Assembly: GCA_900538385.1 (NCBI GenBank) | Contig: UWSO01000015.1 | Location: 1-49,401, forward strand | DNA: 49,401 bases | Direction of reading: 5' to 3' | From: an uncultured Porphyromonas sp. | GTDB lineage: Bacteria > Bacteroidota > Bacteroidia > Bacteroidales > Porphyromonadaceae | Shown: positions 25,215 to 34,189 of the stretch, piece by piece | Layout of the letters: each line of letters begins with the position of its first letter | How positions within the stretch are numbered: the stretch's first letter is position 1 | Translations under genes and position numbers: made by a program | Notes under the pieces: generated by a model | What the model was told of the DNA's origin: nothing | What the model saw: only the letters and a program-made list of their open reading frames with translations | Database searches by the model: none

Positions 25215-26459
25215 ATGAAGATCAAGAAGGTAGTCTGTGCCCCAGGCAAGACAGGATTCTTCTTTGACGACCAGAAGGCCATCAAGAAGGGCGCTAAAAA
25301 CGATGGAGCCTTTTACTCTGGCGACCCCGTGACTCCAGGCTTTACGTCTGTACGTCAGGCAGGTGAGTCCATCTCTGTCCTCTTTATCCTAGAGGATGGT
25401 TCTATAGCTCACGGTGACTGTGCAGCTGTACAGTACTCGGGGGCCGGTGGTCGTGATCCACTGTTCCTCGCTGAGAACTTTATCCCAGTCATCATGAAGG
25501 AGATCGCTCCGCTCTATGAGGGCAAGGAGATCACCACCTTCCGCAAGATGGCCGACCTCGTTGACAAGCATGTCAATGCAGACGGCAAGAAGTACCACAC
25601 GGCAATCCGCTACGGTGTCACACAGGCTTGTCTAGACGCTGTCGCTAAGAGCCAGCACAAGCTCATGGCGCAGGTCGTCGCTGATGAGTATGGTACGAAG
25701 ATCTCTGACACGATGGTCCCCATCTTCTCGCAGAGTGGCGATGACCGCTATCTCAACGTTGATAAGATGATCATGAAGGAGGTGGGCGTACTGCCACACG
25801 CTCTCTTTAATAATGTAGAGACCAAGGTCGGCCTCAAGGGTGAGAAGATCAAGGAGTACCTCCAGTGGCTCCGCGATCGTATCGTCACGAAGCGTCAGAA
25901 CCCCAACTACCAGCCCGCTATCCATATCGACGTATATGGTACGCTGAGCATCGTCTTCAACAACGACTTCCAGCGCATCGCTGACTATCTGAACGAACTC
26001 TCTGAGATCGTTGCTCCCTTTGAGCTTCGTGTCGAGGGCCCAGTAGATATGGATGGTCGTGAGCCACAGATCGAGGCTCTAGCTAAGATCCGTGAGCTAC
26101 TTGATGCCAAGGGCTCTAAGTGCCAGATCGTCGCTGACGAGTGGTGTAACACGCTCGAGGATATCATCGCCTTCTCTGAGCGCAAGGCTGGACACATGGT
26201 TCAGATCAAGACGCCTGACCTCGGTGGTGTCAACAACGCTATCGAGGCTGTTCTTTACTGCAAGCAGCACAATATGCGCGCTTATCTGGGTGGTACTTGC
26301 AATGAGACCAACCGCTCAGCAGAGGTTTGTGCCAACATCGCTATGGCTACCTCTCCTTGCCAGTGCCTCGCTAAGCCTGGTATGGGTGTCGATGAGGGAT
26401 ACATGATCATCTTCAACGAGATGAGCCGTGTACTCGCTCTCAAGGATGTGCTAAAGTAA
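25215..26459 (+). CDS. mal: Methylaspartate ammonia-lyase
   Basis: Eliminates ammonia from 3-methylaspartate to give mesaconate, step two of the methylaspartate pathway. I choose the ATG at 25215 (MKIKKVVCAPGKTGFFFDDQ), which gives 414 residues, the usual length; the open frame extends upstream into the hairpin region and is rejected. It is a member of the enolase superfamily. Visible features are HIDVYGTLSIVF with a metal-ligand Asp, VEGPVDM, IVADEWCNT with further metal ligands, and the catalytic-base Lys in MVQIKTPDLGGVNNA. The C-terminal GGTCNETNRS is typical of the family. It belongs to the operon downstream of glmE. Confidence 0.97.
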   Translation: MKIKKVVCAPGKTGFFFDDQKAIKKGAKNDGAFYSGDPVTPGFTSVRQAGESISVLFILEDGSIAHGDCAAVQYSGAGGRDPLFLAENFIPVIMKEIAPLYEGKEITTFRKMADLVDKHVNADGKKYHTAIRYGVTQACLDAVAKSQHKLMAQVVADEYGTKISDTMVPIFSQSGDDRYLNVDKMIMKEVGVLPHALFNNVETKVGLKGEKIKEYLQWLRDRIVTKRQNPNYQPAIHIDVYGTLSIVFNNDFQRIADYLNELSEIVAPFELRVEGPVDMDGREPQIEALAKIRELLDAKGSKCQIVADEWCNTLEDIIAFSERKAGHMVQIKTPDLGGVNNAIEAVLYCKQHNMRAYLGGTCNETNRSAEVCANIAMATSPCQCLAKPGMGVDEGYMIIFNEMSRVLALKDVLK

Positions 26460-26475
26460 ATTTTAGAGATTAGAA

Positions 26476-26527
26476 GTTAGAGGTTAGACTTTAGCTAACA
26501 GCCAAAAGCCAAAGGCTAACCTCTAAC
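26476..26527. repeat. 12-bp perfect inverted repeat with heptamer repeats between mal and the AtuA-like gene
   Basis: GTTAGAGGTTAG (26476-26487) and CTAACCTCTAAC (26516-26527) are exact reverse complements separated by 28 bp. The spacer contains three heptamers of consensus AANAGCC-like sequence (26497-26517). The same heptamer series is found after carB at 48533-48553. No T-tract follows, so this is not a normal terminator. Confidence 0.6.
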
Positions 26528-26548
26528 AGTAAAACAGAATATCGAGAT

Positions 26549-27940
26549 ATGACTCCAATAACAGACGAAATAAGAGTACTCTCCACGACAGCGATCCTCG
26601 GGTATGGATTCCCAGAGGCATCCTTTCGTGAGGGAATGAAGCGCAAGCCCCACGTCATCGCAGCAGATGCTGGTTCGACAGATCCAGGTCCTTACTACCT
26701 AGGGGCTGGCGTGAGCTTCACCGATCGCAACTCCGTGAAGCGTGACCTAGAGATCATGATCCAGGCCGGTGTCGAGAACAAGATCCCCGTAGTCGTCGGC
26801 TCTGCCGGTGGCTCTGGTGCCAATGCTCATGTGGACTGGGTGCTAGAGATCGTACGAGAGATCATTGCTGACAAGAAGCTATCGCTACGCTTAGCCGTCA
26901 TCCGCTCTGAGTTTGACAAAGAGACCATCCTCCGTGAGTTTGACAAGGGACACATCACGCCCCTAGCACCAGCTCCCGAGGCTACAAAGAAGGACATCGA
27001 AGACTCCGTTCGCATCGTCGCTCAGATGGGCGAGGAGCCTTTTGTAGAGGCTCTCAAGGGTGGTGCTGACGTCATCATCGCAGGCCGTTCGTACGATCCT
27101 AGCGTCTTCGCTTGTCTACCGATCAAGGAGGGCTTTGACCGTGCGCTCGCACTGCACATGGGTAAGATCCTCGAGTGCGCTGCTATCTGCGCATTGCCCG
27201 GCAGCGGTAGTGACTGTATGTTTGGCTATCTGCGCAAGGATCACTTTGTACTTGAGCCACTTTCCAAGGATCGTAAGTGTACGACCCTCTCCGTAGCTGG
27301 TCACACGCTCTATGAGAAGACCGATCCTTACCATCTGCCTGGTCCTGGTGGTGCGCTTGATCTGCACGGATGTCACTTCGAGCAGATTGACGACAACAAG
27401 GTCAAGATCTCAGGTACCGTCTTCGAGCCCACCGATGGCTACTTCCTCAAGCTCGAGGGTACCCGTCTCGTAGGCTACCGCACGATCTCTGTTGCGGCTA
27501 CGACAGACCCGATCATGATCAGCAAGATCGACTCCATCATCGACAGTGTCAAGGCTCGTGTCAAGGACAACTTCGACAACTACGGGATCAAGGACTACTA
27601 CCTCGACTTCAAGATTTACGGCAAGAACGGCGTCATGAGCATGTTCGAGGGTATCGATGGTCATATAGGCTCAGAGCTAATGGTCGTCATCGAGGCTGTG
27701 GCTAAGACGCAGAAGGAGGCCGACACGATCTGTAGCTTCGCACGTAGTACGATGCTACACTTCGGCTATGAGGGACGTATCGCTACGGCGGGCAACCTCG
27801 CCTTCCCCTTCTCGCCCTCAGACTGCCACATGGGTGAGGTCTACGAGTTTAGCCTCTATCACCTGCTCAAGGTGGAGGACCCCAAGCAGTACTTCCCCGT
27901 CGAGTATATAGAGTATGCTGATGGTCAGCGTAAAAAATGA
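26549..27940 (+). CDS. AtuA-like (DUF1446-type) protein in the methylaspartate cluster
   Basis: A 463-residue protein resembling the AtuA/DUF1446 family, named for acyclic terpene utilisation but biochemically undefined. Features include ADAGSTDPGPYYLGAG (39-54), a glycine-rich VVVGSAGGSGANAHVDW (81-97), GRSYDPS (179-185), LPGSGSDCMFGYLRKDHF (about 217-234), LPGPGGALDLHG and a C-terminal RIATAGNLAFPFSPSD. These Gly/Asp-rich loops suggest a phosphate or carboxylate binding enzyme. No signal peptide is present. It follows mal and precedes the DUF4387 gene by 21 bp. In fused family members the AtuA core and a small DUF4387-like domain form one protein, so these two genes probably encode partners. 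A mesaconate-converting role is inferred from position only. Confidence 0.82.
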   Translation: MTPITDEIRVLSTTAILGYGFPEASFREGMKRKPHVIAADAGSTDPGPYYLGAGVSFTDRNSVKRDLEIMIQAGVENKIPVVVGSAGGSGANAHVDWVLEIVREIIADKKLSLRLAVIRSEFDKETILREFDKGHITPLAPAPEATKKDIEDSVRIVAQMGEEPFVEALKGGADVIIAGRSYDPSVFACLPIKEGFDRALALHMGKILECAAICALPGSGSDCMFGYLRKDHFVLEPLSKDRKCTTLSVAGHTLYEKTDPYHLPGPGGALDLHGCHFEQIDDNKVKISGTVFEPTDGYFLKLEGTRLVGYRTISVAATTDPIMISKIDSIIDSVKARVKDNFDNYGIKDYYLDFKIYGKNGVMSMFEGIDGHIGSELMVVIEAVAKTQKEADTICSFARSTMLHFGYEGRIATAGNLAFPFSPSDCHMGEVYEFSLYHLLKVEDPKQYFPVEYIEYADGQRKK

Positions 27941-27961
27941 ACCTTTAGATCGTATCAAGCA

Positions 27962-28282
27962 ATGACACAGCACAAGTTAATGGATATAGCCTCCGTCATC
28001 CGGAGCAAGAATTCGGGTCCCTATGAGATCACTTTCGATATCATCTTCAAGGACTTCGATATATACAATCAGGTGAAGGCAGCTAAAGCGATCACCGAGC
28101 AGACTTTCTGTGATCTCTATCACATCAAGCCTGACCACATCGTCAAGATTGTCTACTTCGACCCAGCCAAGGCGATCAAGTGTACCATCGTCCGCCCCAT
28201 CCCTTCGGGCAACCTCGGTGAGCGCGACGTCTATGGTGCGCAGCAGCATGCGCCTCTGATGGGTCTCTCCATCGAGTACTAA
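27962..28282 (+). CDS. DUF4387 small subunit, partner of the AtuA-like protein
   Basis: A 106-residue protein of the DUF4387 type. Notable segments are LMDIASVIRSKNSGPYEITFDIIFKD (residues 6-31), VKIVYFDPAKAIKCTIVRP and the C-terminal GERDVYGAQQHAPLM. It lacks membrane or signal sequences. It is 21 bp after the AtuA-like gene, the last gene of the cluster, and is followed by a strong terminator. The constant pairing with AtuA-like genes suggests an obligate complex; its catalytic contribution is unknown. Confidence 0.82.
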   Translation: MTQHKLMDIASVIRSKNSGPYEITFDIIFKDFDIYNQVKAAKAITEQTFCDLYHIKPDHIVKIVYFDPAKAIKCTIVRPIPSGNLGERDVYGAQQHAPLMGLSIEY

Positions 28283-28338
28283 GCCTAACAGTTTAGATCA
28301 GATTAAATAGAGCTTTACTAGCTCCTAAATATAGCGTT

Positions 28339-28377
28339 AGCCCCCGCACGCTCTCATCGTAGAGTCGTGTGGGGGCT
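28339..28377 (+). terminator. Rho-independent-type terminator of the methylaspartate cluster
   Basis: AGCCCCCGCACG (28339-28350) pairs with CGTGTGGGGGCT (28366-28377) with one G-T pair, and the loop itself contains CTCT/AGAG pairing. The stem is followed by CTCTTGTTAT. The strong GC stem lies 57 bp after the DUF4387 stop. Confidence 0.75.
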
Positions 28378-28524
28378 CTCTTGTTATAGATCCATAGCCT
28401 CCAATCGCCCAATCCTCGCTGCCCAGTAGGAGCGCTTGGGTAAGTGTCAGAGAGTACGCTGCGAGTGGCCAAGCTCATAACAGCTACCGCACTTTTGTCG
28501 AACAAGTAGGTTTTCTAAAAACTT

Positions 28525-28625
28525 TCTTCCCTTGGAAACTTTGTGTTCCTCCGTTGGAACTGAAAAGTTCCTCCGTTGGAACCGAAAAGTTCCTCCGTTG
28601 GAACTGGAGTTTCACCCGATGGAAC
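28525..28625. repeat. Tandem 22-bp palindromic repeat (three exact plus two degenerate units)
   Basis: GTTCCTCCGTTGGAAC occurs exactly at 28545-28560, 28567-28582 and 28589-28604, a 22-bp period, with spacers TGAAAA and CGAAAA. Degenerate units flank it (around 28522-28539 and 28609-28625). Each unit is an inverted repeat GTTCC/GGAAC around TCCGTT. It lies between the terminators of the two convergent transcription units, so no nearby gene start explains it. Confidence 0.85.
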
Positions 28626-28648
28626 CAAGGATAGAGGCAGATGAGACG

Positions 28649-28690
28649 AAAAAAAGAGAGGAGATGCCGATGAAGACATCTCCTCTCTTT
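28649..28690 (-). terminator. Terminator of the tricorn-like gene
   Basis: AAAGAGAGGAGATG (28653-28666) and CATCTCCTCTCTTT (28677-28690) form a perfect 14-bp stem with a 10-base loop. Read on the minus strand, the stem runs into seven T residues (28649-28655 as A on the plus strand). This is the expected intrinsic terminator for the minus-strand gene ending at 28776. Confidence 0.85.
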
Positions 28691-28775
28691 GGGGATTTAG
28701 TGGGGAGGCGCGATGCTCCTCACGGTGTATGTTAGCTTTTACCGCAGGCTAGGCGGTGCTAGCTCGGGTTGCTAC

Positions 28776-31700
28776 TTATCGCTTGGGGAAGGTAGGCTGC
28801 GGATGCGCCTTGACCTCCTCCAGAAGTACGCGTACGGCTGCTTCTAGCTGACTATCGTGTCCCTCGAGGACGCGGTTGTAGTCGAGCGGTACCACGACAT
28901 CGGGCTCGAGCTGCTTATTCTCAAGGAAGTCTCCCTGCTGGGTGCGATAACCTACGGCGGGGATGCCGAAGAAGAGCCGCGGGTTCTGCATGGTGACCCA
29001 GTTGACCGAGGTCATAGTGCCTGGCACTGGCATACCGACTACCTTGCCCATGCCGAGGGTCTGGTAGACCCATGGAGAGCCGTGTGCATTGGAGTAGTCA
29101 GCCTCGCAGACGAGCATGACTGAGGGCTTGGTCCAGCGCTTGCTAGGCATCGTGCAGTAGTCCTGTCCACGCACCTCTTGCTGTAGATAAGCCTTGCCGC
29201 TGAAGAAAGTTTCGAGGTCTTCGTGCAGACGACCTCCACCGTTGTAGCGGATATCTATGACGATACCGTCGCATTGGTAGTACTTGCCCATCACCTCGCT
29301 GTAAACAGTGCGGAACTCGTCGTCGCCCATGCTCGGGATGTGTACATAGCCGAGACGACCATTCGAGAGACGCTGTACCTCAGCTTCGCGAGCCTTGACC
29401 CAACGCTTGTAGAGTAGCCCCGAGAAGCGGCCTGAAGAGATCGGACGAACTGCCTCGGTGATCTCCTTTTGCTCCTTATTACTATAGAAAGTGACAGCCG
29501 TGAGTGTGCCGGTAGTGCCTGCGAGGAGGTCACGCCAGTCGGTGTGGTGATTGATGCGTGTACCATTGATCGCGACGATGCGGTCACCAGGCTGTAGCTT
29601 GGTCAGGTAGGTGTCAAAGGGGCCGCCCGTAACGATTTCATCGACGATGATCCCCTCGAGGGGTAGGGAGTACCAGTTATAGAGTAGACCTAGGCGTCCC
29701 GAAGCAGGCTCGCTAGAGCCCTGTCTGTAGCCTGAGCCTGTGTGCGATACATTGAGCTCGCCCAGGATCTCACTGAGCATCTCGGAGAAGTCCTCGTTCG
29801 TTGCGATGTGGGGCAAGAACTGGCGGTAGTGGTCGGTCAGACCCTTCCAGTCTACGCCGTGCATATCTGCGCGGTAGAAGCGTAGACCCTCCTCGCGAAC
29901 CATAAAGTCGTACATCGCCTCACGCTCGGCGTAGCTGTCTAGCTCCACACGAGCACGGTAGTTGACTGATTCAAACTTCTTTGAGGCGGGCGTAAAGCAC
30001 TGTACCCGACCCGAGGATACGACGAAGATCTTATCCCCCTTAGGAGTTGGAGCCAAGTAGGCACTGCCGGAGAGATCTAGCTGACGTAGCATCGAGGTAT
30101 TGCCCTTGCGCAGATCTGTCTGCCAGAGGTTGTACCCCCCCTCAAAGGCTGAGAGGTAGTAGAGGTTCTTTCCGTCGGCATCGACATAAGCGTCTGCTAG
30201 GTCGCTCGAATTGGGCGTGAGCCGTACGATGCGGTCTTCGATGCCCTGGACCTCGACGATGATTGGCTTGGTCTCGTCCTTCTTCTTAGCACTATCGGTA
30301 GGGACGGGATCAGGGCCATACTGCAGCGTGTCTAGTCCAGCGCGGTCGTAGAGGTCGCGCTCTTCGGGGGTCATGCTAAACTTCTCGTACGCCTTGCGAT
30401 TGAGGAATACGAGGAAAGCATCGCTCATAGAGCCCCACGAAGCGTGGTTGCGCATACCATATCGGTCTGAGGTGAAGAGGATGGCATTGCCCTCCATAAC
30501 CCAGCCAGCGAGGTCGCTGAAGTAACCGGTATTGGTCAGATTGGTCACCTCGCCACCGGTAGCTCTTACCAAGCCTACATCGCCAAAGGGAGCATGGACA
30601 TTGGGTGTATACCCGAAGGCTATCCAGCGACTGTCAGGACTCCACTCGTAGCTGATGTAGCCGTGCATCTCGGGTTGATCTTTGCCACTGGTGACCTGCG
30701 TGAGCTTTTTGCTAGCTATATCATAAGTATAGATGCACTTGCGGTCTCCGACGAAGGCGATCTGCTTGCCATCGGGTGAGTACTGGGGGAGGGCTTGCTC
30801 CATCTTGCACTCGGGTATGAGGGGCTCCTCCTTGATAATGGTAGCAGAGGCGAAGTCTAGCTCCTTGTCCGAAGCGATGGTCGCCTTGTAGAGGATATGC
30901 TTGCCGTCACGGCGTGAGTCGTAGACGAGCGTCTTGCTGTCGGGACTCCAGGTGACGCTCTCCTCGGCGCCGGCACTCTGGGTGATGCGCTTCGTCGTGC
31001 CATGCTCGACAGAGGTGACGTAGACATCACCACGCATGATGAAGGCTAGCTGCTTGCCGTCACTGCTGGGCGTAAAGGAGCTACCTCCACTGCTAGCTGT
31101 GCGGCGGTACACTTTATCCTTAGGACCCTCGGTGCGCAGGGTGATCTGTACCTTCTGCGGGGAGCGTCCCTCGGTCATGGTGTAGAGGTCGCCATCGTAG
31201 GCGAAGCAGAGCCGTCCGGAGCGAGAGATGCTGAGGAAGCGCACGGGGTGATTGCGGAAGCTGGTCACCTGCTGAGCGGTTTGCTCGCCGATGCGCTGCT
31301 TCCAGACGTTGAGCGAATTGCTTTTGCCACGCTCGCTGATGAAGTAGACGGTCTGGTCATCGGGACCGAAGACGGGTGAGAGGTCTTCGCCTGGCTCTAG
31401 TGTGCAGGCGGTGGTGGCTCCTGTCTTGGGGTCTACTATATAAATGTCTCGTGTGACGGAGCTGGTGTGGTGCTTGCGCCACTTATTCTCAAAGCCCTTG
31501 ATATCTTGCGCTACATAGCGGTCGCCACGATGGCTGAAGGTGACAGCCTCCAGAGGACGAGGGTTGTAGAGCATAGGCGTGCCGCCATCGACAGGTATCA
31601 TATAGAGCTGCGAGAGAATGCCCGAAGGATTGAGCGCACTGGTGGCAGGCTGCTGGAGTGCTTCGGACATAATGATAAAACGACCGTCGGGTGTGTAGCA

Positions 31701-32066
31701 CTCGACGGTATGGCTATTGCCCGAGTGGTGAGTGATGCGCTTGACATCTCCACCGAGGGCTGACATAGTATAGATGGAGCGGTGCCCATCACGATTGCTC
31801 ATGAAAGCGATACGCTTGCCATCGGGACTCCATGTGGGGTGTGACTCGTACCCATCGGAGCCAGTCAGAAGACGCGCCTCGCCACCGATAGCGTCGACAA
31901 TGTAGATGTCGCCTTGGTAGCAAAAGGCTATCTGATTACCATCTGGTGAGATCTGGGCATAGCGTAGCCAGCGGGGTGTCTCCTGCGCTACAGCCCCCAC
32001 GAGCCAGGTGGCTGAGAGGGCTAGTAGGAGTAGGAGACGCTTGCAAAGGGAAGTATTCCTCTTCAT
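28776..32066 (-). CDS. Tricorn-like S41 peptidase with signal peptide
   Basis: A 1096-residue exported protease. Residues 1-27 are a signal peptide (LLLLLALSATWLVGAVAQ). WD40/PD40-type beta-propeller blades follow (repeated SPDGKRIAFMSNRDG, SPDSKTLVYDSRRDG, SPDGKQIAFVGD), then a second blade set to about residue 700. Next are a helical C1-like segment, a PDZ domain (YNWYSLPLEGIIVDEIV...LQPGDRIVAINGTRI) and an S41 core with GIVIDIRYNGGGRLHEDL. By alignment from memory with tricorn's SDGE motif, the nucleophile is S992 in DYSNAHG. Tricorn cleaves short peptides, fitting peptide-dependent metabolism, probably in the periplasm here. Downstream of htpG by 24 bp. Confidence 0.92.
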   Translation of the reverse strand: MKRNTSLCKRLLLLLALSATWLVGAVAQETPRWLRYAQISPDGNQIAFCYQGDIYIVDAIGGEARLLTGSDGYESHPTWSPDGKRIAFMSNRDGHRSIYTMSALGGDVKRITHHSGNSHTVECYTPDGRFIIMSEALQQPATSALNPSGILSQLYMIPVDGGTPMLYNPRPLEAVTFSHRGDRYVAQDIKGFENKWRKHHTSSVTRDIYIVDPKTGATTACTLEPGEDLSPVFGPDDQTVYFISERGKSNSLNVWKQRIGEQTAQQVTSFRNHPVRFLSISRSGRLCFAYDGDLYTMTEGRSPQKVQITLRTEGPKDKVYRRTASSGGSSFTPSSDGKQLAFIMRGDVYVTSVEHGTTKRITQSAGAEESVTWSPDSKTLVYDSRRDGKHILYKATIASDKELDFASATIIKEEPLIPECKMEQALPQYSPDGKQIAFVGDRKCIYTYDIASKKLTQVTSGKDQPEMHGYISYEWSPDSRWIAFGYTPNVHAPFGDVGLVRATGGEVTNLTNTGYFSDLAGWVMEGNAILFTSDRYGMRNHASWGSMSDAFLVFLNRKAYEKFSMTPEERDLYDRAGLDTLQYGPDPVPTDSAKKKDETKPIIVEVQGIEDRIVRLTPNSSDLADAYVDADGKNLYYLSAFEGGYNLWQTDLRKGNTSMLRQLDLSGSAYLAPTPKGDKIFVVSSGRVQCFTPASKKFESVNYRARVELDSYAEREAMYDFMVREEGLRFYRADMHGVDWKGLTDHYRQFLPHIATNEDFSEMLSEILGELNVSHTGSGYRQGSSEPASGRLGLLYNWYSLPLEGIIVDEIVTGGPFDTYLTKLQPGDRIVAINGTRINHHTDWRDLLAGTTGTLTAVTFYSNKEQKEITEAVRPISSGRFSGLLYKRWVKAREAEVQRLSNGRLGYVHIPSMGDDEFRTVYSEVMGKYYQCDGIVIDIRYNGGGRLHEDLETFFSGKAYLQQEVRGQDYCTMPSKRWTKPSVMLVCEADYSNAHGSPWVYQTLGMGKVVGMPVPGTMTSVNWVTMQNPRLFFGIPAVGYRTQQGDFLENKQLEPDVVVPLDYNRVLEGHDSQLEAAVRVLLEEVKAHPQPTFPKR

Positions 32067-32090
32067 AAAAACGGATATTCTTAGGGGTAT

Positions 32091-34160
32091 TTACTTAGAC
32101 GATAGAAGTTCGGTGGTACGCTTGATGAACTCTTGTAGGGCAACGCCTCGTAGTTCACCAGCTGAGAGTAAAGCCAGCTCGACGATGTGACGTATCATAG
32201 GCTGCTTCTCGGCATACTGGTCGAAGGAGCTTTGCATCTCGCCGTGTAGCTCTTCTTGCTGCTTGTGGAGAGCCTCCTTCTTCTCTTGTAGTTCTTTCTT
32301 TTGCTCCTCGGTAGGCTCGGTCTGCTCCTTGGCCTCCTTGTCTAGCTCTGTGACTTGCTCTTGGAGCGTGGCGAGCTGAGAGCGCAGGGGCGCAAGCTGT
32401 GGCTCTAGCTCCTTGCCCTCACCCTCTAGCAAGCTCTTGATGAGCGGGTGGTCGGCATTGAGTACGAGCGAATAGCTGTCGGGGAGTGAGTTGTAGAAGG
32501 AAGCTCCAGGCTGATACTGCGACATCTCTTTCATACGGCGCATCCACTCCATACGCGTGACCACTGCCGGCTGAGCCTCCTGACCCATATTGCGTAGGAC
32601 GACCTGATAGTTGACCTCGCCCGTCGGGAGCGCCTTGGCAAAGAGGCTACGCATGATCTCAGTCTCATGTGCGGAAGCATCGGTCGTCGTGTCGTCACGC
32701 TGGATCAATTGGTCGACCGTGTCGCTGTCTACACGTACGAAGTGCGTGTTCTCCCACTTTTGCTCTAGATGGTTGAGTAGGGGCGTGTCGAGCATGCCGT
32801 GCATGTGGAGTACGTTGTAGCCCTTAGCTTCGGCAGCCTGGATGTAGCTGTACTGCGCCTCAGGGTCGGTAGCGTAGAGGTAGACGAGCTTGCCGTCCTT
32901 GTCGGTCTGATTGCTCTTGACCAGCTCGCGGTACTCCTCGGGTGTGTAGAACTTTCCAGCCACATCCTCCAGTAGGAGCAGCGACTTGAGCGCACGCTCC
33001 TCCATCTTCTCATCGGTGAGGATACCATAATGTATGAAGACCGATAGGTCGGGCCACTTAGCTTCGTAGGTGGGGCGATCATTCTTCATGATCTCCTCCA
33101 GCTTGTCGGCTACCTTCTTCGTGATGTAGCTACTGATCTTCTTGACATTGCTGTCGGACTGTAGGTAAGAGCGCGACACATTGAGCGGTATGTCTGGTGA
33201 GTCGATCACGCCGTGGAGCAAAGTCAAGTACATAGGCACGATGCTCTCCACCTCGTCAGTCACAAAGACCTGATTGCAGTAGAGCTTGATCTTGTTGCTC
33301 TGCAGATCCACCTTGTTGCTCACCTTTGGGAAGTAGAGTACGCCGGTCAAAGTGAAGGGGTAGTCTACATTAAGATGTATCCAAAAGAGCGGCTCGTCAG
33401 CTCCTGGGTAGAGCTTGCGGTAGAACTCACGATAGTCCTCGTCCGTAAGGTCTTGCGGCTTGCGAAGCCAGAGCGGGTTGGTATCGTTGATCACATTGTC
33501 CTCATCGGTGTCCTGCATCTTGCCGTCCTTCCACTCCTGCTTCTTGCCAAAGATGATGGGAATCGGGAGGAAGCGACAATACTTCGTCAGTAGCTCCTCG
33601 ATGCGTGCCTGCTCGAGGAATTCGCTGCTCTCTTCGTCCAGATGCATGATAATGTCGGTGCCACGCTCGGTGCGGCTACCCGTACTCATCTCGTAGGCAG
33701 GCGAGCCGTCACAGCTCCAGTGGACGGGCTGTGCGTCTGGCTGGTAGGAGAGGGTGTCTATCTCGACACGCTCGGAGACCATAAAGGCTGAGTAAAAGCC
33801 TAGTCCGAAGTGTCCGATGATATTGCCCGAAGCGTCTTTGTACTTCTCCAGAAAGTCCTCCGCTCCAGAGAAAGCTATCTGATTGATGTAGCGCTCTACC
33901 TCGTCGGCAGTCATACCGATACCGTAGTCTCGTACGGTCAGTGTGCGCGCCTCCTTATCTAGTAGGACCTCTACACGGAGGTCCTCAGTGTTGCCCACCT
34001 CCGTGCCACGAGCTATCAGAGCGCGTAGCTTGGTCGTCGCATCGACTGCATTGGACACGATCTCACGGAGGAATATATCATGCTCACTATAGAGAAACTT
34101 CTTGATGACGGGGAATATGTTTTCACTCGTAACCCCGATTTGTCCTTTATTACTATTCAT
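32091..34160 (-). CDS. htpG: Molecular chaperone HtpG (Hsp90)
   Basis: Cytoplasmic Hsp90-type ATPase chaperone, 689 residues. The GHKL ATP-binding domain shows FLREIVSNAVDA (about 29-40) with the catalytic Glu and the Mg-binding Asn, DYGIGMT, and GHFGLGFYSAFMV. The middle domain has GVLYFP and IPLNVSRSYLQSD. An acidic/lysine-rich coiled-coil segment (about 590-650, EQVTELDKEAKEQTEPTEEQ) lies in the C-terminal domain and is more charged than in the E. coli protein. It lies 29 bp downstream of the ClpC-type gene and 24 bp upstream of the tricorn-like gene, suggesting a shared stress-related transcript. Confidence 0.97.
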   Translation of the reverse strand: MNSNKGQIGVTSENIFPVIKKFLYSEHDIFLREIVSNAVDATTKLRALIARGTEVGNTEDLRVEVLLDKEARTLTVRDYGIGMTADEVERYINQIAFSGAEDFLEKYKDASGNIIGHFGLGFYSAFMVSERVEIDTLSYQPDAQPVHWSCDGSPAYEMSTGSRTERGTDIIMHLDEESSEFLEQARIEELLTKYCRFLPIPIIFGKKQEWKDGKMQDTDEDNVINDTNPLWLRKPQDLTDEDYREFYRKLYPGADEPLFWIHLNVDYPFTLTGVLYFPKVSNKVDLQSNKIKLYCNQVFVTDEVESIVPMYLTLLHGVIDSPDIPLNVSRSYLQSDSNVKKISSYITKKVADKLEEIMKNDRPTYEAKWPDLSVFIHYGILTDEKMEERALKSLLLLEDVAGKFYTPEEYRELVKSNQTDKDGKLVYLYATDPEAQYSYIQAAEAKGYNVLHMHGMLDTPLLNHLEQKWENTHFVRVDSDTVDQLIQRDDTTTDASAHETEIMRSLFAKALPTGEVNYQVVLRNMGQEAQPAVVTRMEWMRRMKEMSQYQPGASFYNSLPDSYSLVLNADHPLIKSLLEGEGKELEPQLAPLRSQLATLQEQVTELDKEAKEQTEPTEEQKKELQEKKEALHKQQEELHGEMQSSFDQYAEKQPMIRHIVELALLSAGELRGVALQEFIKRTTELLSSK

Positions 34161-34189
34161 AAGCTTGAGTTATTGTCAGATTTGAATGG

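Noticed and set aside
28525..28625. Possible small CRISPR array
   Set aside because: The spacers are only 6 bp and similar to each other; there are no cas genes and the units are palindromic tandem repeats.
28532..28735. 67-codon ORF across the 22-bp repeat array
   Set aside because: It crosses both the tandem repeats and the terminator hairpin; no conserved features.
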